From: CAJBLF01 sp041663325
GTDB taxonomy: Bacteria; Patescibacteriota; Gracilibacteria; Absconditabacterales; Absconditicoccaceae
Assembly (NCBI GenBank): GCA_041663325.1
Contig: JBAZRN010000001.1
Location: forward strand, 28,963 to 92,962
Direction of reading: 5' to 3'
Length of the DNA stretch: 64,000 nucleotides
Part shown: one piece after another, positions 52,010-63,107 of the stretch
How the letters are laid out: each line of letters opens with the position of its first letter
How positions within the stretch are numbered: position 1 is the stretch's first letter
Notes under the pieces: generated by a model
Told to the model about the DNA's origin: nothing
Database searches by the model: none
What the model saw: the letters and a program-made list of their open reading frames with translations, nothing else
Program-made: the position numbers and the translations under genes

Positions 52010-52354
52010 ATGAAAAAAACATTTTTTCTTGCTAGTGTATGTTGATTATTATTTCTAGCTGGATGTTGATCAACGAGTTCAGCACCTATTTCTCCAGCAA
52101 TTCAGACATCAACGGTGACAACGATTATTTCATGATATACGATGCAAGAGGTACAACAACATAAAACTGCTAGTGATTGCCGAACAGTAATTAATGGGAA
52201 AATATATGATATGAGTGCTTTTGCTTCTCGTCATTCTGGTGGTGCTAATCCTATTTTGGCTGTATGTGGAAAAGATGGCACTGCAATATATGCACAACAG
52301 CATGGAACAAATTATTCGCTCATACAAAGCTTTTTCATCGCTACTTTGCAATAA
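52010..52354 (+). CDS. Lipoprotein with cytochrome b5-like heme-binding domain
   Basis: 114 aa. A type II signal peptide with lipobox LAGC (SVCGLLFLAGCGSTSSAP) makes a lipoprotein. The mature domain follows the cytochrome b5 order: YTMQEVQQHKTASDCRTVINGKIYD, then FASRHSGG (family HPGG, axial His) and IYAQQHG (second axial His). One Cys pair (DC, VC) may form a disulfide. It could carry electrons at the cell surface. It starts nine bases after pth. Similar single-domain proteins occur in other Patescibacteria, as I recall. Confidence 0.85.
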
Positions 52355-52373
52355 AAAAATCCCCTGATATACA
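52352..52373 (-). terminator. Terminator after the 84-aa gene
   Basis: Minus-strand stem TCCTCT/AGGGGA with an 8-base loop and TTTTTTT run, between convergent genes. Confidence 0.65.
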
Positions 52374-52398
52374 GAGGATAATATATAGATAATCTTTT

Positions 52399-52653
52399 CT
52401 ATTTTCTTCTTTCGTTCTCGTTTTTTTTGGAGAGAGCAAATATTATTGCCTTAGGATTTTTTGTTATGATACCAGTATCTATCGGTTTCCCATAAGCATA
52501 ATATTGCTTTTCTTTGCCCTGTATCGTAAGTTTATATTCGATGTATGAGGAGGACCAAATATGAGTTATCTTTTTTCTGAGTTCAAGGATCCTTTTGTAG
52601 ATCCTAAACCGTTTTCCTGTAAGGGGTTTCGCGGTGTATTTGATGTGTTCCAT
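52399..52653 (-). CDS. Hypothetical basic protein, 84 aa
   Basis: Complete ORF without TGA, rich in Lys, Tyr and Ile (MEHIKYTAKPLTGKRFRIYK; YIEYKLTIQGKEKQYYAYGK). Strand-rich centre, charged ends. No family recognised. Twelve bases downstream of the 87-aa gene on the same strand. Confidence 0.65.
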   Translation of the reverse strand: MEHIKYTAKPLTGKRFRIYKRILELRKKITHIWSSSYIEYKLTIQGKEKQYYAYGKPIDTGIITKNPKAIIFALSKKNENERRK

Positions 52654-52665
52654 ATGACTTTTTTT

Positions 52666-52929
52666 TTACGTTGATAATTTAGTGAAATCTTCATAAGCTT
52701 TCTGTACTATCTCAATTGAATTTTTTCCTTTTGCATTGTTTGCAATTCGAGTGATCTTATTGAGCATGTTGTTGCCTTCATTGAAGAAGTTTGGGCAATT
52801 TCCAGAGTCTTTCAATTCTTTGAATTTACTTTTCAGAGAAAGGAGATCCCTTTTTTCGATAAATTTTCGTCTCATGAGTTTTTCGAAATATTTTTTAGCG
52901 TTTTTTTCAAAAGAGTTAGTAGTGGCCAT
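52666..52929 (-). CDS. Hypothetical helical protein, 87 aa
   Basis: Complete ORF without TGA. Strongly helical and basic (NAKKYFEKLMRRKFIEKRDLL; NKITRIANNAKGKNSIEIV). No signal peptide. No family recognised. Probably co-transcribed with the 84-aa gene that follows. Confidence 0.65.
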   Translation of the reverse strand: MATTNSFEKNAKKYFEKLMRRKFIEKRDLLSLKSKFKELKDSGNCPNFFNEGNNMLNKITRIANNAKGKNSIEIVQKAYEDFTKLST

Positions 52930-52982
52930 GGTCTTGTTTTTAGTTTATGATTTTATTTTTACTTCTTGTATCTATTCTATCC

Positions 52983-53639
52983 TTAAAGTCAAGCCTTGTT
53001 TAAAAAATCATTGAGTGGCTTCAGTACTTTAAACACTGAAAGACAATAATCTACAAAATCTTCTTGAAGGACTATTTTGTCTGATATATCGTGTCCTATA
53101 TATCGAGATTTCATCTTAAGAAATTCCCCTGCTTTGTGGTCTGGTTTGAATCATTTTGGCATTCTCTTATATTGTTCTCATTGAATCGTACCAAATTTTT
53201 TTTTGAAGGCTGGAGTGCTGATAATTTTCTCTAACTGTTTATAATGTTTAGCAATATATATTCTCACTCTCTCGGCGGTAGCTCTTGGCGGTAGATACAT
53301 TCCTCCACCGATAAAAGATTTTCCTGGACCGATATCTACGTAATATCCTGCTTCGTTACCATGTTTTCCTTCATCACAAATGATGACTCATAAATTTGTT
53401 TTGTACGGAGATTTGTCTTTGGTAAAGCGGATATCTTTATTGAAACGAAAGGTCGCATCTTTGATATTTAGGTCTCAAATATTTTTATCAAGTTTCCTTG
53501 TTGCTATAATAAGTTTTTTAGCAAATTCGTGAAAATTATCTCTCACCATATAGTAGAGCTCTCTATTCTTATTCATCCATTCCAGATTGTTATTTTCTTT
53601 GACTGCTTTGAGGAAAGCGAATGTTACGTCGTTGATCAT
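52983..53639 (-). CDS. DUF2461 family protein
   Basis: 218 aa. The DUF2461 pattern is clear: FAFLKAVKENNNLEWMNKNRELY, DATFRFNKDIRFTKDKSPYKTN, GYYVDIGPGKSFIGGGMYLPP, RIYIAKHYKQLEKI and the end FVDYCLSVFKVLKPLNDFL. Found in many bacteria; its function is unknown. Four glycines come from TGA. The stop codon is reached two codons after a TGA. Confidence 0.85.
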
Positions 53640-53687
53640 TTTAGAAAAGTTATAATTTAGAAGGACTTTATCACGTCATTTTTGATC

Positions 53688-53770
53688 CCTATTTACGTCA
53701 TTTCCTTGAAAAAGGGAATCCAGTTTGTTTAGTATGGATTCCCAATCAAGTTGGGAATGACGCTGGAATG
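53688..53770. repeat. Dispersed palindromic GGATTCCC...GGGAATGACG repeat, copy 3
   Basis: GGGAATCCAGTTTGTTTAGTAT followed by GGATTCCCAA and TTGGGAATGACG, an 8-bp stem. Same plan as 15303-15380. Lies in the gap after the ligA stop codon. Confidence 0.7.
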
Positions 53771-53797
53771 GTTAAGGAAATAACGATGGAATGGCTT

Positions 53798-56338
53798 TTA
53801 AAATAAACTCTGCGTCTTTGGTTTTGATCATTCACTAATTATATTTCTGAGAAATGGAAATTGTTTGATAATAGTTTCTCGTCATTCGTATATCTTGATT
53901 CCAAGCTCCTGGGCTTTGATCTTTTTGTTTCCTGCCTTTTCTCCGATGAGCATAAAATCCGTGGTTTGGGTAGGTGATTCGTGGAAGAGGTAGCCGTTCT
54001 GTTGAAAATATTCAGCGATTTTTTCTCTAGAAATGGGAAATATTCAGGTTATAGAAAAGCTTCCTTTGGCTTCACTTGCCTTAAGATGATCAGTATATTT
54101 CATTGGATCCATATTCACCCCAGCCTTTTCTAATTGGCCTAAAATTTTGAGATTGTGTTTATCATGAAAAAATTTCGTGATATTTTCTACCGTCTTTTCT
54201 CCGATTCCGTAAATGCTTCATAACCATTCAGCATTAGTCAAATTATTCATTATTCATTGTTCATTATTCATTTGCGAAGCAAGGTCCTGTGCCATTTTTT
54301 TGCCGACATGAGGGATGCCTAATCAATTCAATAATCTCCGCAACGCCTTATGTTTCGACTCTTCTACTCCTTTGGCTATTTCGGCAACTTTTTTATCACC
54401 GAATCCTGGGAATTTACGTAACTGAATTTGTATGGTGTGATCAGTGAGTTTGTAGATATCAGCTACGTTTTCTATGATTTTATTTTCTACGAGAAGATCA
54501 ACTATGCTTTCACCAATACCATTGATATCCATGCAATTTTTGCTCACGAAATGCTGGATTTGCTGCTTTGTTTTTTCGGGACAATGTGGATTCTCACAAT
54601 AATAATGCATGTCTTTTTGAATGACTGGTTCTTTACATGACGGGCAAGTTTTTGGTGGGCGAATTTTAATTTCCTTTCCTGTTCTGCGATCTGTAATGAC
54701 GCTTACGATATAGGGAATCACTTCGCCGCTTCTTTGCAATCGAATCCAATCATACAGATGAATATCTTTGTCTTTGATGAAATCAAAATTATGGAGACTG
54801 ACTCTTTTGAGTGTTGCTCCGCTGAGTTGGACGGGTTGGAAATTCGCGACCGGTGTAATGATTCCTGTTCTTCATACTTGGAAATCCACTGAAGTGATTT
54901 GCGTAGCTGCAAGCTGAGGTTGAAATTTATACGCAACTGATCGGCGCGGATGATGATCTGTGGATCAGATAATTTCGCGTTGCTCCTGGTTTTCTACTTT
55001 GATGACTAATCCATCAAATTCTATATCTTGTTTTTCTAACATTTTTTTAGTTTCTGGATCTTCGCATAAATTAATAACTTCTTGGATATTCAACCCTGTT
55101 TTTTCTCGCGGGAAAACTGGCAACACGTTGTTTTGGCTTCAATCTCCAAGCTTCAAGTTTCAAGCTAATACATCATATATATAAACAACCAATCCTCTCT
55201 TGGCGACTTCTTTGGGATCCAGCAATTTGATACTTCCTGCCGCTGCATTTCTAGTGTTGGCAAATGGGATTTCTCCTTCATCTTCTCTCTCTTTATTGAG
55301 TTCTTTCCAGATGCTTTTTGGCATTAGAATTTCTCATCTCACATGAATATCGAGCGGAAGTTTTAATTTTTTTGGAACATTCTTAATGGTTCTCACATTC
55401 TCCGTTACATCATCACCGACCAATCCATCTCCACGCGTAATTGCTTGAGTGAATATTCATTTTTTATAAATGAGCTCTACACTGAGTCCATCAAACTTAG
55501 GCTCTACACGATAAGAAATCGTTCTTGAATTTTTGAAATATCTTATAACTTCTTTAGTGAAATCAGTTACCTCCTTGCTCTTTTCAGCCTCTTCTAAACT
55601 CAATATCTCCATAGATTCTCATTCGTGAATGGTAAGCTTTGTTTCGTCTATGCCTGAGATATAAAATATTTTTATATATTTATCTTTTACTACGTGACTT
55701 GCGAAATTTCATATTTCTACCAAATCTTTTTTATCTATTTTCCCTTCTAGTTCTTCCTGGATTTCCCTGATTATGCCTTCTTCGTGGCTTTCATTTTTTT
55801 CTGTGCTTCAACCAAATAATGTTATCTTTCAAGGACTGGCCTTGGTATTGTGATCTCTTTTTTGAAAGAGATATTTTCCATCTTTGGTTTCTAAAATAAT
55901 ATTTGTGCCAAAAACAATATTATCTTTGTCAGTATTTTTGCTAATGGTATTCTTTTCTAATATTTTATGAATCCTTTCATCTCGTTCTTCCAGATCCTTA
56001 GCGTTGTAGGTATTTTCCAATGACATGAGTTTGCTCTCGTGTTGCGCTTGTTTAAATCATTCGCTCACTTGTCCTATTAATCACTGGGTAGGACTATTTG
56101 AGGTGATGATTTCTGGATGAACTTCTTCTATCTTTTTGAGATAATCAAAAAGTTCATCATATTCTTTGTCCGAGATAATTGGTTTATTCTCAATATAATA
56201 TTGATGATTATGATCTACAAGACAATCAATCAATTGAATATAAAAATCTGACAGCTCTTTCGGATTAATTCCGCTGATTTTGGGATGGTGTTGGATGAAG
56301 GATTGGATGTGTTTTGTTTGTTCACTTAAATTTAACAT
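53798..56338 (-). CDS. ligA: NAD-dependent DNA ligase with inserted Nudix domain
   Basis: 846 aa, about 170 longer than usual. Ia domain (YYIENKPIISDKEYDELFDYL, then SNSPTQ), MSLENTYNAKDLEERDERI, then an insertion (about residues 138-273) forming a Nudix hydrolase domain: GTNIILETKDGKYLFQKRD and the Nudix box G177-x5-E183-x7-R191-E192-IQEE. The ligase resumes with the nucleotidyl-lysine motif EPKFDG (Lys281), OB fold, CPSC...CENPHC zinc finger, HhH and a BRCT domain. The catalytic residues are intact. Low-complexity repeats code residues about 391-397 and 686-698. Seals nicks in replication and repair; the Nudix role is unknown. Confidence 0.95.
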
Positions 56339-56359
56339 AAGAATTAATTGATTAAAAGA

Positions 56360-56770
56360 TTACGAATTGCGGATTGCGGATTTTTTTGTAGTTAAGTTCT
56401 GTTGTTTTTTTAGATCTTCTAAATATTTTATAAATCATCCTATTTGTTTTCATGTTTCTAATAGTAAATTATTTATTTCATCAAAATCTTTTTGGTTGAT
56501 ATATCAGACCACAAATGCAATATATGCTTGATTTCTAGTTTCTCAACAACTTCATTTTGCGATTTTTAGATATCTTACTAATTCGTTATTATTGTTTTTC
56601 TCAAATCACTCAACTATATTACTACTGATTGAGACAACAGCTCTTCTTATTTGATCTTTTAATCAGTAATCTTTTGTAAATCTTTCTGTAGAAGAAATAT
56701 CATAAATTAACTTAGTAATTTTTAGTGCTAATTTCCAAACTGGAATATCCTCAAATTTTTCTATTTTCAT
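56360..56770 (-). CDS. Four-helix bundle protein (S23/IVS family)
   Basis: 136 aa. KFEDIPVWKLALKITKLIYDI, QIRRAVVSISSNIVEGFE, LVRYLKIAKGSCGETRNQAYIA match the 23S rRNA intervening-sequence (four-helix bundle) family. These pentameric proteins often sit inside rRNA insertions or stand alone; function unknown. Seven glycines come from TGA. The last residues (KKSAIRNS) are encoded by the AATCCGCAATCCGCAATTCG repeat that also forms the ligA leader. Confidence 0.88.
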
Positions 56771-56846
56771 TTTTTAATATTTATAATATAAATTCGTAAT
56801 TCGCAATCCGTAATCAATAAATTGTTTAATCCATTTTTTAAATATA

Positions 56847-58238
56847 TTATTTCCCTTTAAAGACAACTCCAAAGGTAGCTAAAATGATGTAAGCATCGAG
56901 GAAGAGGGATCGATTCTGAATGTAATAGAGGTCCAGTTTTGCTTCTTCTTGGAAATCCAAATTATCTCTTCCAAATACTTGCGCATATCAAGTAATACCC
57001 GGTTTGATAGAGAGCAGTCTTTTTTGCCGCAATTCATAATTTTTCACTTCATCAGGCAGATGCGGTCTTGGTCCTATAAGTGACATCGTTCATCGAAATA
57101 CGCAGAATAGTTGAGGTAATTCATCGAGCGATGTTTTTCTCAAAAATTTTCCTACTCTCGTCACTCTTGGATCATTTGCTATTTTTGGCAATACTCATTG
57201 TCTGATATTAGCATCGGATTCGATAAGTTTTTGATAGAGATCATCTGCTTGTTTGCCCCCATATCCCACACTCATGTGAGTATACATACTACGGAATTTG
57301 AGAAATGTGAAAAGTTTGCCGTATCTTCCTACTCTTTTTGATTTATATATTATAGGACCACGAGAGTCTATCATGATAATTATGCTGATAATAATCATAA
57401 GTGGCGAAGCGATAATAATCAATCATAATGATGCGAAAAGATCAAATAACTTCTTGAGTACAATGGATCGTCCATCGAGCTTAGAATGTTTGTATTCCAG
57501 CGCAATAATATTGTCGATATTTTCTGGTGAATATACTACGTCTTCGAGGAAAAATCATTCGCTGATATGATAAAACCTTGTGTTATCACTAAATCTCACT
57601 TTTTCAAACATGCTTTGTAATGCTTCTTTTTCAAAACTTCCTACAGCTACCACAATGAAATACTTGGTAATATCTATGTTTTTTATTTCGTTATATTTAG
57701 CAAACTCTGTCTTAAATGAAAACCCATTTTTTATTTTTTCTATAGCTTTGTAGCTTTCTAACGTATCACTTCATACGATAAGTATTTTATTATCTCATTC
57801 CCTATGTCTTTTTGCTTCAAGATAATTTCGTACTTGATCAAAAAGAAACAGCACAAGAAAACTCACAAAAGCTCCTACAACAATGATAAACCTAGATATT
57901 CAAAAAAAGAAAACAAATCCTTGTCCAAAGTATCAGATAAAAGTAATAACAATAATCCAATATAACCAGCTTTTGGTAAAGGTCTGAAAATATCTTTGAA
58001 TAGGTTTATGGAGCTCATATAAGCCTTTTACTATGCCTATAAGCACAAATGCGAATGCCGCAATGATGCCAAAAGCCATGTTTTCCTGATAATTGATTAC
58101 AGGGATTTTGAGCTGAACACCTGGTATCAAATCAGTAAAAAGACGGATTCTATACATCACATAAAATACCACAATAATGATCCCGATATGAATAACTGGT
58201 CTCAATAAACGAAGCAATATGTTGTATCTTTGTTTCAT
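56847..58238 (-). CDS. Initiating sugar transferase (polyprenyl-phosphate glycosylphosphotransferase)
   Basis: 463 aa. Four N-terminal membrane helices, a CoA-binding-like middle domain (NKILIVGSD) and the C-terminal bacterial sugar transferase domain: KKLFDLFASLGLIIIASPLMIII, KSKRVGRYGKLFTFLKFRSM, then LRKTSLDELPQLFCVFRGTMSLIGPRPHLPDEV and PGITGYAQVFGR. It transfers a sugar-1-phosphate to undecaprenyl phosphate to start polysaccharide or glycoprotein glycan synthesis. Several Gly are TGA-coded. Confidence 0.93.
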
Positions 58239-58288
58239 ACTAACGACTAAAGGATGTAAAACTACTATTAGGCGAATGGTATTCGTCC

Positions 58289-59293
58289 CTACATCTTTTC
58301 TATTGGACGGATGATCTGTTTTACGATTTCTTGTATTTGTTGCTCAAACTTCCCTTTTGCTGGCATGCTGAATCCCGCAGCTAATTTGTGCCCTCATCAT
58401 CACAATGCTTTTGCTATTTTATTGCAATCAATTTCTCCTTTACTACTATTTTCTCCTTCTGACTTCTTAGCTCTGAGCGATCATTTAATCACATCGCCTC
58501 TTTTGCTAATAAGGAGCACTATCCTTGGTCAATCCACATTTTGAATGATATGCAATCCATAGGCAGCTTCTTCTAAATCAATATCATATTTTTCTAGTTC
58601 AGCTTCGTCATAATAGGTATACAGCAATTCATTTTTTTGGTGTATTCTGTTGAGAAGCAGCTGGAGAAATTTTATAGAATTTAATGATCTTTTGCGGATA
58701 AGGTTGTTTACCACCAATTCTTTTTCAGCGCCAAGTTTAAGAAGTTTCAATGCATTGGCAAACGTCCTGATATGATCTTCTTCAAAAAGAAAATTCCCAG
58801 AATCAGAAGTTATTCATAAATAAAAATACGTAGCGATATCTTTGTCATACAATTCTGACCGCCATTTGTACGTATGTTCAAACAATATTTCACAGGTGCT
58901 TATACTTTTTGGATCTTTGATGATGATGCCGTGATCTAATCCATTTCCTGGGTGATGATCAAATACTACAATATGTTTTTGCTGAAAATAATCAGGGTTA
59001 TTCTCCTCTATCGTTCACATACGATTGATTCATGTAAAATCTACGAAGAGAAGGAGATCATAGTTTTTGTAATCAAAACGTGATTTGAGTCTGTTTATGT
59101 TTTTTATAAAATTGAATATTTTGCTGGGTTTGTTGGGTACAAAATAGCTGATTTGTTTTTTTTGTTTTTCCAACAATCTTCCTAGACCTAGCATAGCGCC
59201 TATACAATCTCCGTCTGGATTCATATGTCCAAAAATGGCTATTTTTTTAGCTTGTTCGATCATATGTTTGGCTGTACTACTATGTTTATGCAT
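58289..59293 (-). CDS. DHH/DHHA1 family phosphoesterase (NrnA-like)
   Basis: 334 aa. Motifs: FGHMNPDGDCIGAMLGL (DxD), LLLFVDFTGINR, VVFDHHPGNG (DHH), SDSGNFLF, and a DHHA1 C-terminal part ending GHKLAAGFSMPAKGKFE. NrnA-type enzymes degrade short oligoribonucleotides or pAp. Start ATG at 59293 lies five bases after the dnaE stop codon, so both genes are co-transcribed and perhaps translationally coupled. Confidence 0.9.
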
Positions 59294-59298
59294 CAATA

Positions 59299-62154
59299 TT
59301 ACTTGGTAAGTAAAGCGTGTATTTTTTGGATTCCTTCTTCATTGAGCAAAAATGTTTTGTTGCTGATAGTAATTTCTTGATCACCTTTATGGGTTTGGGT
59401 CAGTGTTATGATTTCATTGATTTTTTGTATATTGTCGGGCAATACAAATGTCGTTTGCGGCGATGTCGGTGATATTTCTTTAGCAATATTTGCTTCTGAT
59501 TTTATTTCGCCTCCTCCTTGTTCTTCTCCTGTTGATTGCAATCTCAATAATTTTGCTTTTACTACTGTCATCTCTGAACTATATTTACTTCATGACTGCT
59601 TGATAAGCTGGTCACGAGATACTTTAACTATTTTTTCTATACTTATCGATCTTCCTTTGAATCCTGTGATCACTAAGATATCAAATCTTTTGAAATCCAA
59701 TACCTCTCTCACAAAAATTTCTGTAGTTCCCGATATATCTTCTATCTGGATAAAAAATCATTTCTTCTTCGCTCTTTGAATATTTTTAATATATCCAACA
59801 ATCACAAAATTTCAGAAGTTTTCTTTTTCTTTGAATTGTGAAATGAAATTATACCTCTTGATATAGAGATACAGCCCATCGAGCAGATTGCCTGATACAA
59901 ACACTTTGAAGACCTCGTATTCCATCATTAACTTCTCTATCACAGTAGCAACAGGGACTTGTTTTAATGTCATTTTACTGCTCATTTCCATCATGCCAAA
60001 AAGTCCAGTTCATGAATCTTTTGATTTTTTTGCTCGCTCCAAAATAGTTTCACTATTGGCTAATAAAATTCCGCGATCACCAAATTCATCAAACGCTCAT
60101 GATTTGATCAATCATTCTGCAGATTTTTTGTTGACGATAGGAGCGCATCTTTTGATAAAATCTTCCAAAGTCTGATATGGTCAATTTTTTGTTCTTTCTT
60201 CTTGAATGACTTCTCCTATTTCCAATCATAATCCTTTTATACAAAAAAATCATAATCTGATTTCATTTCCTATTGCTGCTACATGATTAAAGGATTGATT
60301 GATATGCGGAGGTAAGACCAGGATTCCTTGATTCTGCGCTTCAGAGATATAAAGGCTCAATTCATCTGTATCTTCCTCTACGGATCTGATCAATGACGCA
60401 TAAAATTCTACGGGATAATATGCTTTGAGATACGCTGTTTGATACGCTATCATCGCATAGCATACGGAATGCGACTTATTGAATGAATATGATGCCGCCG
60501 GTTCTATCATCTTTTCATAAATATATATCGCTGTCTCTTTTTTGTATTCTCTATATTCTTTTGCTCTCTTGGTAAATTCTTTTTTGATTTGCTCAATGAT
60601 CTCTTTTTTCTTTTTACCGACTCACCTTCTGAGCAAGTCAGCTTCTGCAAGAGAAAATCATGCCATAGATTGAACCAAAAACATCAGCTGTTCTTGATAG
60701 ACAGCGATACCGTAAGTAAGATTCATGATCGGAGCTAAATCTTCAACCAGTTTTATATTTTCTTTATCAGTTTCTTCTTCACCATGTTTTTTTACCAACA
60801 TTTCTCTGAGTTCTGCACTCATATAACTGATAGGTTCTTCACCATTTTTTCTGGCGATATAATTGGGAATAAACTCCATAGGTCCTGGACGATAGAGCGC
60901 ATTCATCGCTACGAGATCGTTGATGGAGTCTGCTTTTAGTTTGATAAGAAATTTTCTCATCCCGCTCGATTCAAACTGGAATATTCCTGTGGTGTTTCCT
61001 ATTTGAAATACTTTTTGAAAGGTAAACGGATCTTCCAATGGCGGCTGGAATGAGGTATCCTCAAAAAAACGTGAAAACATTTCTGGAAGTTCTTTTCCTT
61101 CTTTTTCCTGTTTTTTTTGAATGATTTTGATGCAATTTTTGATCACCGATAAATTTCTGAGACCAAGGAAATCCATCTTCAAAAGTCAGATAGTCTCTAA
61201 TGTCGGTCAGTCATATTGGCTTATGATTGTAGTATCTCATTCTTTGGTATATTGCACAGGCGAGTATTTTGTTATTTTTTCTGGAGCGATGATTATGCCG
61301 CAAGCATGCATACCAAGCTGCCTCATGTTGCCTTGTAATTTTTCTGACAGCTCTGCCGCTTGTTGTATTTTTGCGTCTCATTCATAAAGCGCTTTGAGTT
61401 CTTCACCTACGTCTTGCGATTGTACCGCTTGAAGTAATGACATTTTATCGGGCATGAGTCAGGATATTTGATTTGATTTTTCAAAGGGAACTCCAAGCAC
61501 TCTCGCCACATCTTTGAAAGCCGCTTTACTTGCCAATTGCATATAGGTTCAGATAGAGCATACTTTATCTTGTCCATATTTTTCCTTTACATATTGCACT
61601 ACTTTTTCTCTTTGCACATCTTCAAAATCTATATCAAAATCTGGCATCGATATACGCGCTGGGTTGAGAAATCTTTCAAAAAGCAATCCGAATTGTAAAG
61701 GATCGATATCTGTGATTCTTATTACCCATGCCAAAATTGATCCTGCTCCTGATCCTCTTCCCGGACCCACGACAATCATATTTTTTTTTGCCCAACGGAC
61801 GAAATCTGCTACGATAAGAAAATAGGAATTGAATCCCATTTCTTTGATCACTTTGAGCTCGTATTCCAAGCGATTGATATATTCTCCCATAGTTCAAAAC
61901 GATTTTTCTCCTCCTATAGCTATAAGCGGTATATCTTTGTTTGCTTCTATATATTGTTTCTTGTGTTGAGTGTATGTGTCCAATGTTATTTCATGAAGTT
62001 CTTCAGGTTTGATCTCTTGTACTGGCTTCGTCAATACTCATTGATCTGAAATTTTTATCATTTCTAAAATTGTGTCTTGATCCCATCATAGGCCAAATTT
62101 ATAGCATAATCATTTGTATGCGCGATAACGGAGTTCGAATTCATGGATATGCAT
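59299..62154 (-). CDS. dnaE: DNA polymerase III alpha subunit lacking the PHP domain
   Basis: 951 aa with many TGA=Gly. The palm begins almost at once: MGEYINRLEYELKVIKEMGFNSYFLIVADFVRW, VVGPGRGSGAGSILAW, the catalytic Asp pair in MPDFDIDFEDVQREKV (D172, D174), MDFLGLRNLSVI (third Asp, 328), then fingers, tandem HhH, OB fold (VIVGYIKNIQ) and C-terminal domain. The usual 260-300 residue N-terminal PHP domain is missing: the frame upstream of 62154 has TAA five codons past ATG, and this region is a repeat-rich intergenic. Replicative polymerase, possibly without PHP-linked proofreading. Confidence 0.93.
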
Positions 62155-62162
62155 AACTATAA

Positions 62163-62220
62163 GGACTAATTAAGAGATTAAATGATTGCGAATTGCGGAT
62201 TACGAATCCCTGCATTTAGT
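62163..62220. repeat. Low-complexity leader before dnaE
   Basis: TTAAGAGATTAAATGATTGCGAATTGCGGATTACGAATC words, the same family as those before ligA, the four-helix gene and the PBP gene. Confidence 0.65.
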
Positions 62221-62265
62221 GTAGTTATTCAGTATGGGTTTTCAAATACAAATATCATTATGATA

Positions 62266-62362
62266 GTAATTTACCCCACCCCAACCCTCCCCATTGCATG
62301 GAGAGGGAGCAGTAATATTTATCCCTCTCTACGTAGTGGAGAGGGGAAGGGGGTGAGGCAAC
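62266..62362. repeat. Dispersed 97-bp repeat, copy B
   Basis: Reverse-complement relative of 41412-41507, differing by a few substitutions. Located in the dnaE upstream region, next to a strong hairpin. Confidence 0.85.
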
Positions 62363-62392
62363 AAAAAAGCCCTACATTGCTGTAGGGCTTTT
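62363..62392. terminator. Bidirectional rho-independent terminator
   Basis: Perfect 8-bp stem GCCCTACA/TGTAGGGC with TTGC loop, flanked by six A and four T residues. It would stop transcription of the pilin-like gene on the minus strand. Confidence 0.9.
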
Positions 62393-62416
62393 CGTATTTG
62401 TTAGCATAAGATCATA

Positions 62417-62812
62417 TTATACTCCTATAGTCGTCAATAACCAGAAAATAGCACTTACTACTAACCAACTCACCCCGATAAATACCAATCCGATAGCTGC
62501 TTGCTGTAAGATTTTGAACCCTTTCTTGTATTTAGCATCATCTCCAGCTGCGGTAACCATTTGGAAACCTCCAACGAGCAAAATAACCAAAGCAATCAAT
62601 GCTAACATTCCTAGCATCCAGTTGATGAATGTTTTGATAACGTCAATCAATTTTCCTTGTTGAGCTGTTCCTGTTCCTGATATTCCCACACCAGCAGTAT
62701 TAGTTACATCACCAAACCCTCCTTGAGCTAGAGTTACTAAATTTCATACGCTAAGTATTCCAAATACCAAAACAGCTAAAACCTTTGCCGATAATTTTTT
62801 CATTTTTTTCAT
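62417..62812 (-). CDS. VirB2/TrbC-like small pilin-type membrane protein
   Basis: 131 aa. Signal peptide KKLSAKVLAVLVFGILSVG, with cleavage near LAQGG, a short Gly/Thr-rich start, two hydrophobic helices (INWMLGMLALIALVILLVGG and QQAAIGLVFIGVSWLVVSAI) separated by a charged loop with AAGDDAKYKKG. This is the VirB2/TrbC or TadE-free two-helix pilin layout common in Patescibacteria. It may form conjugation-like filaments, but no other type IV secretion gene is near. One TGA=Gly in the signal. Confidence 0.75.
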
Positions 62813-63107
62813 TTTTTAAAGAAGTTAAAAAAAACTTAGTTGACTATATAATAGATTTATAGAATATAAAATCAAGTATTTTCTACAAACCATATTTTCA
62901 CTTATACTACAAATTTTTATTCCTTTTGCAAGATAAAAGATTTCAGAAGATTGACTGATAATTTCAGAAGATATAATCAGATGACCCCAGCAGACCGAGG
63001 GCAGGTTTCAGAAGATTGCTAAAATACTTATGTAAATAAGTTGTTGAAAAAAACAAAGGAATGATTACCCTACGATTAATTCTTAATTATTAATTCGTAA
63101 TTATAGG
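62813..63107. other. Divergent intergenic region
   Basis: 295 bases between the pilin-like and PBP genes. TTTCAGAAGAT occurs three times (62939, 62961, 63006 region). The final 35 bases before the PBP ATG are a TTAATTCTTAATTATTAATTCG leader repeat. No ORF is supported. Confidence 0.55.
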
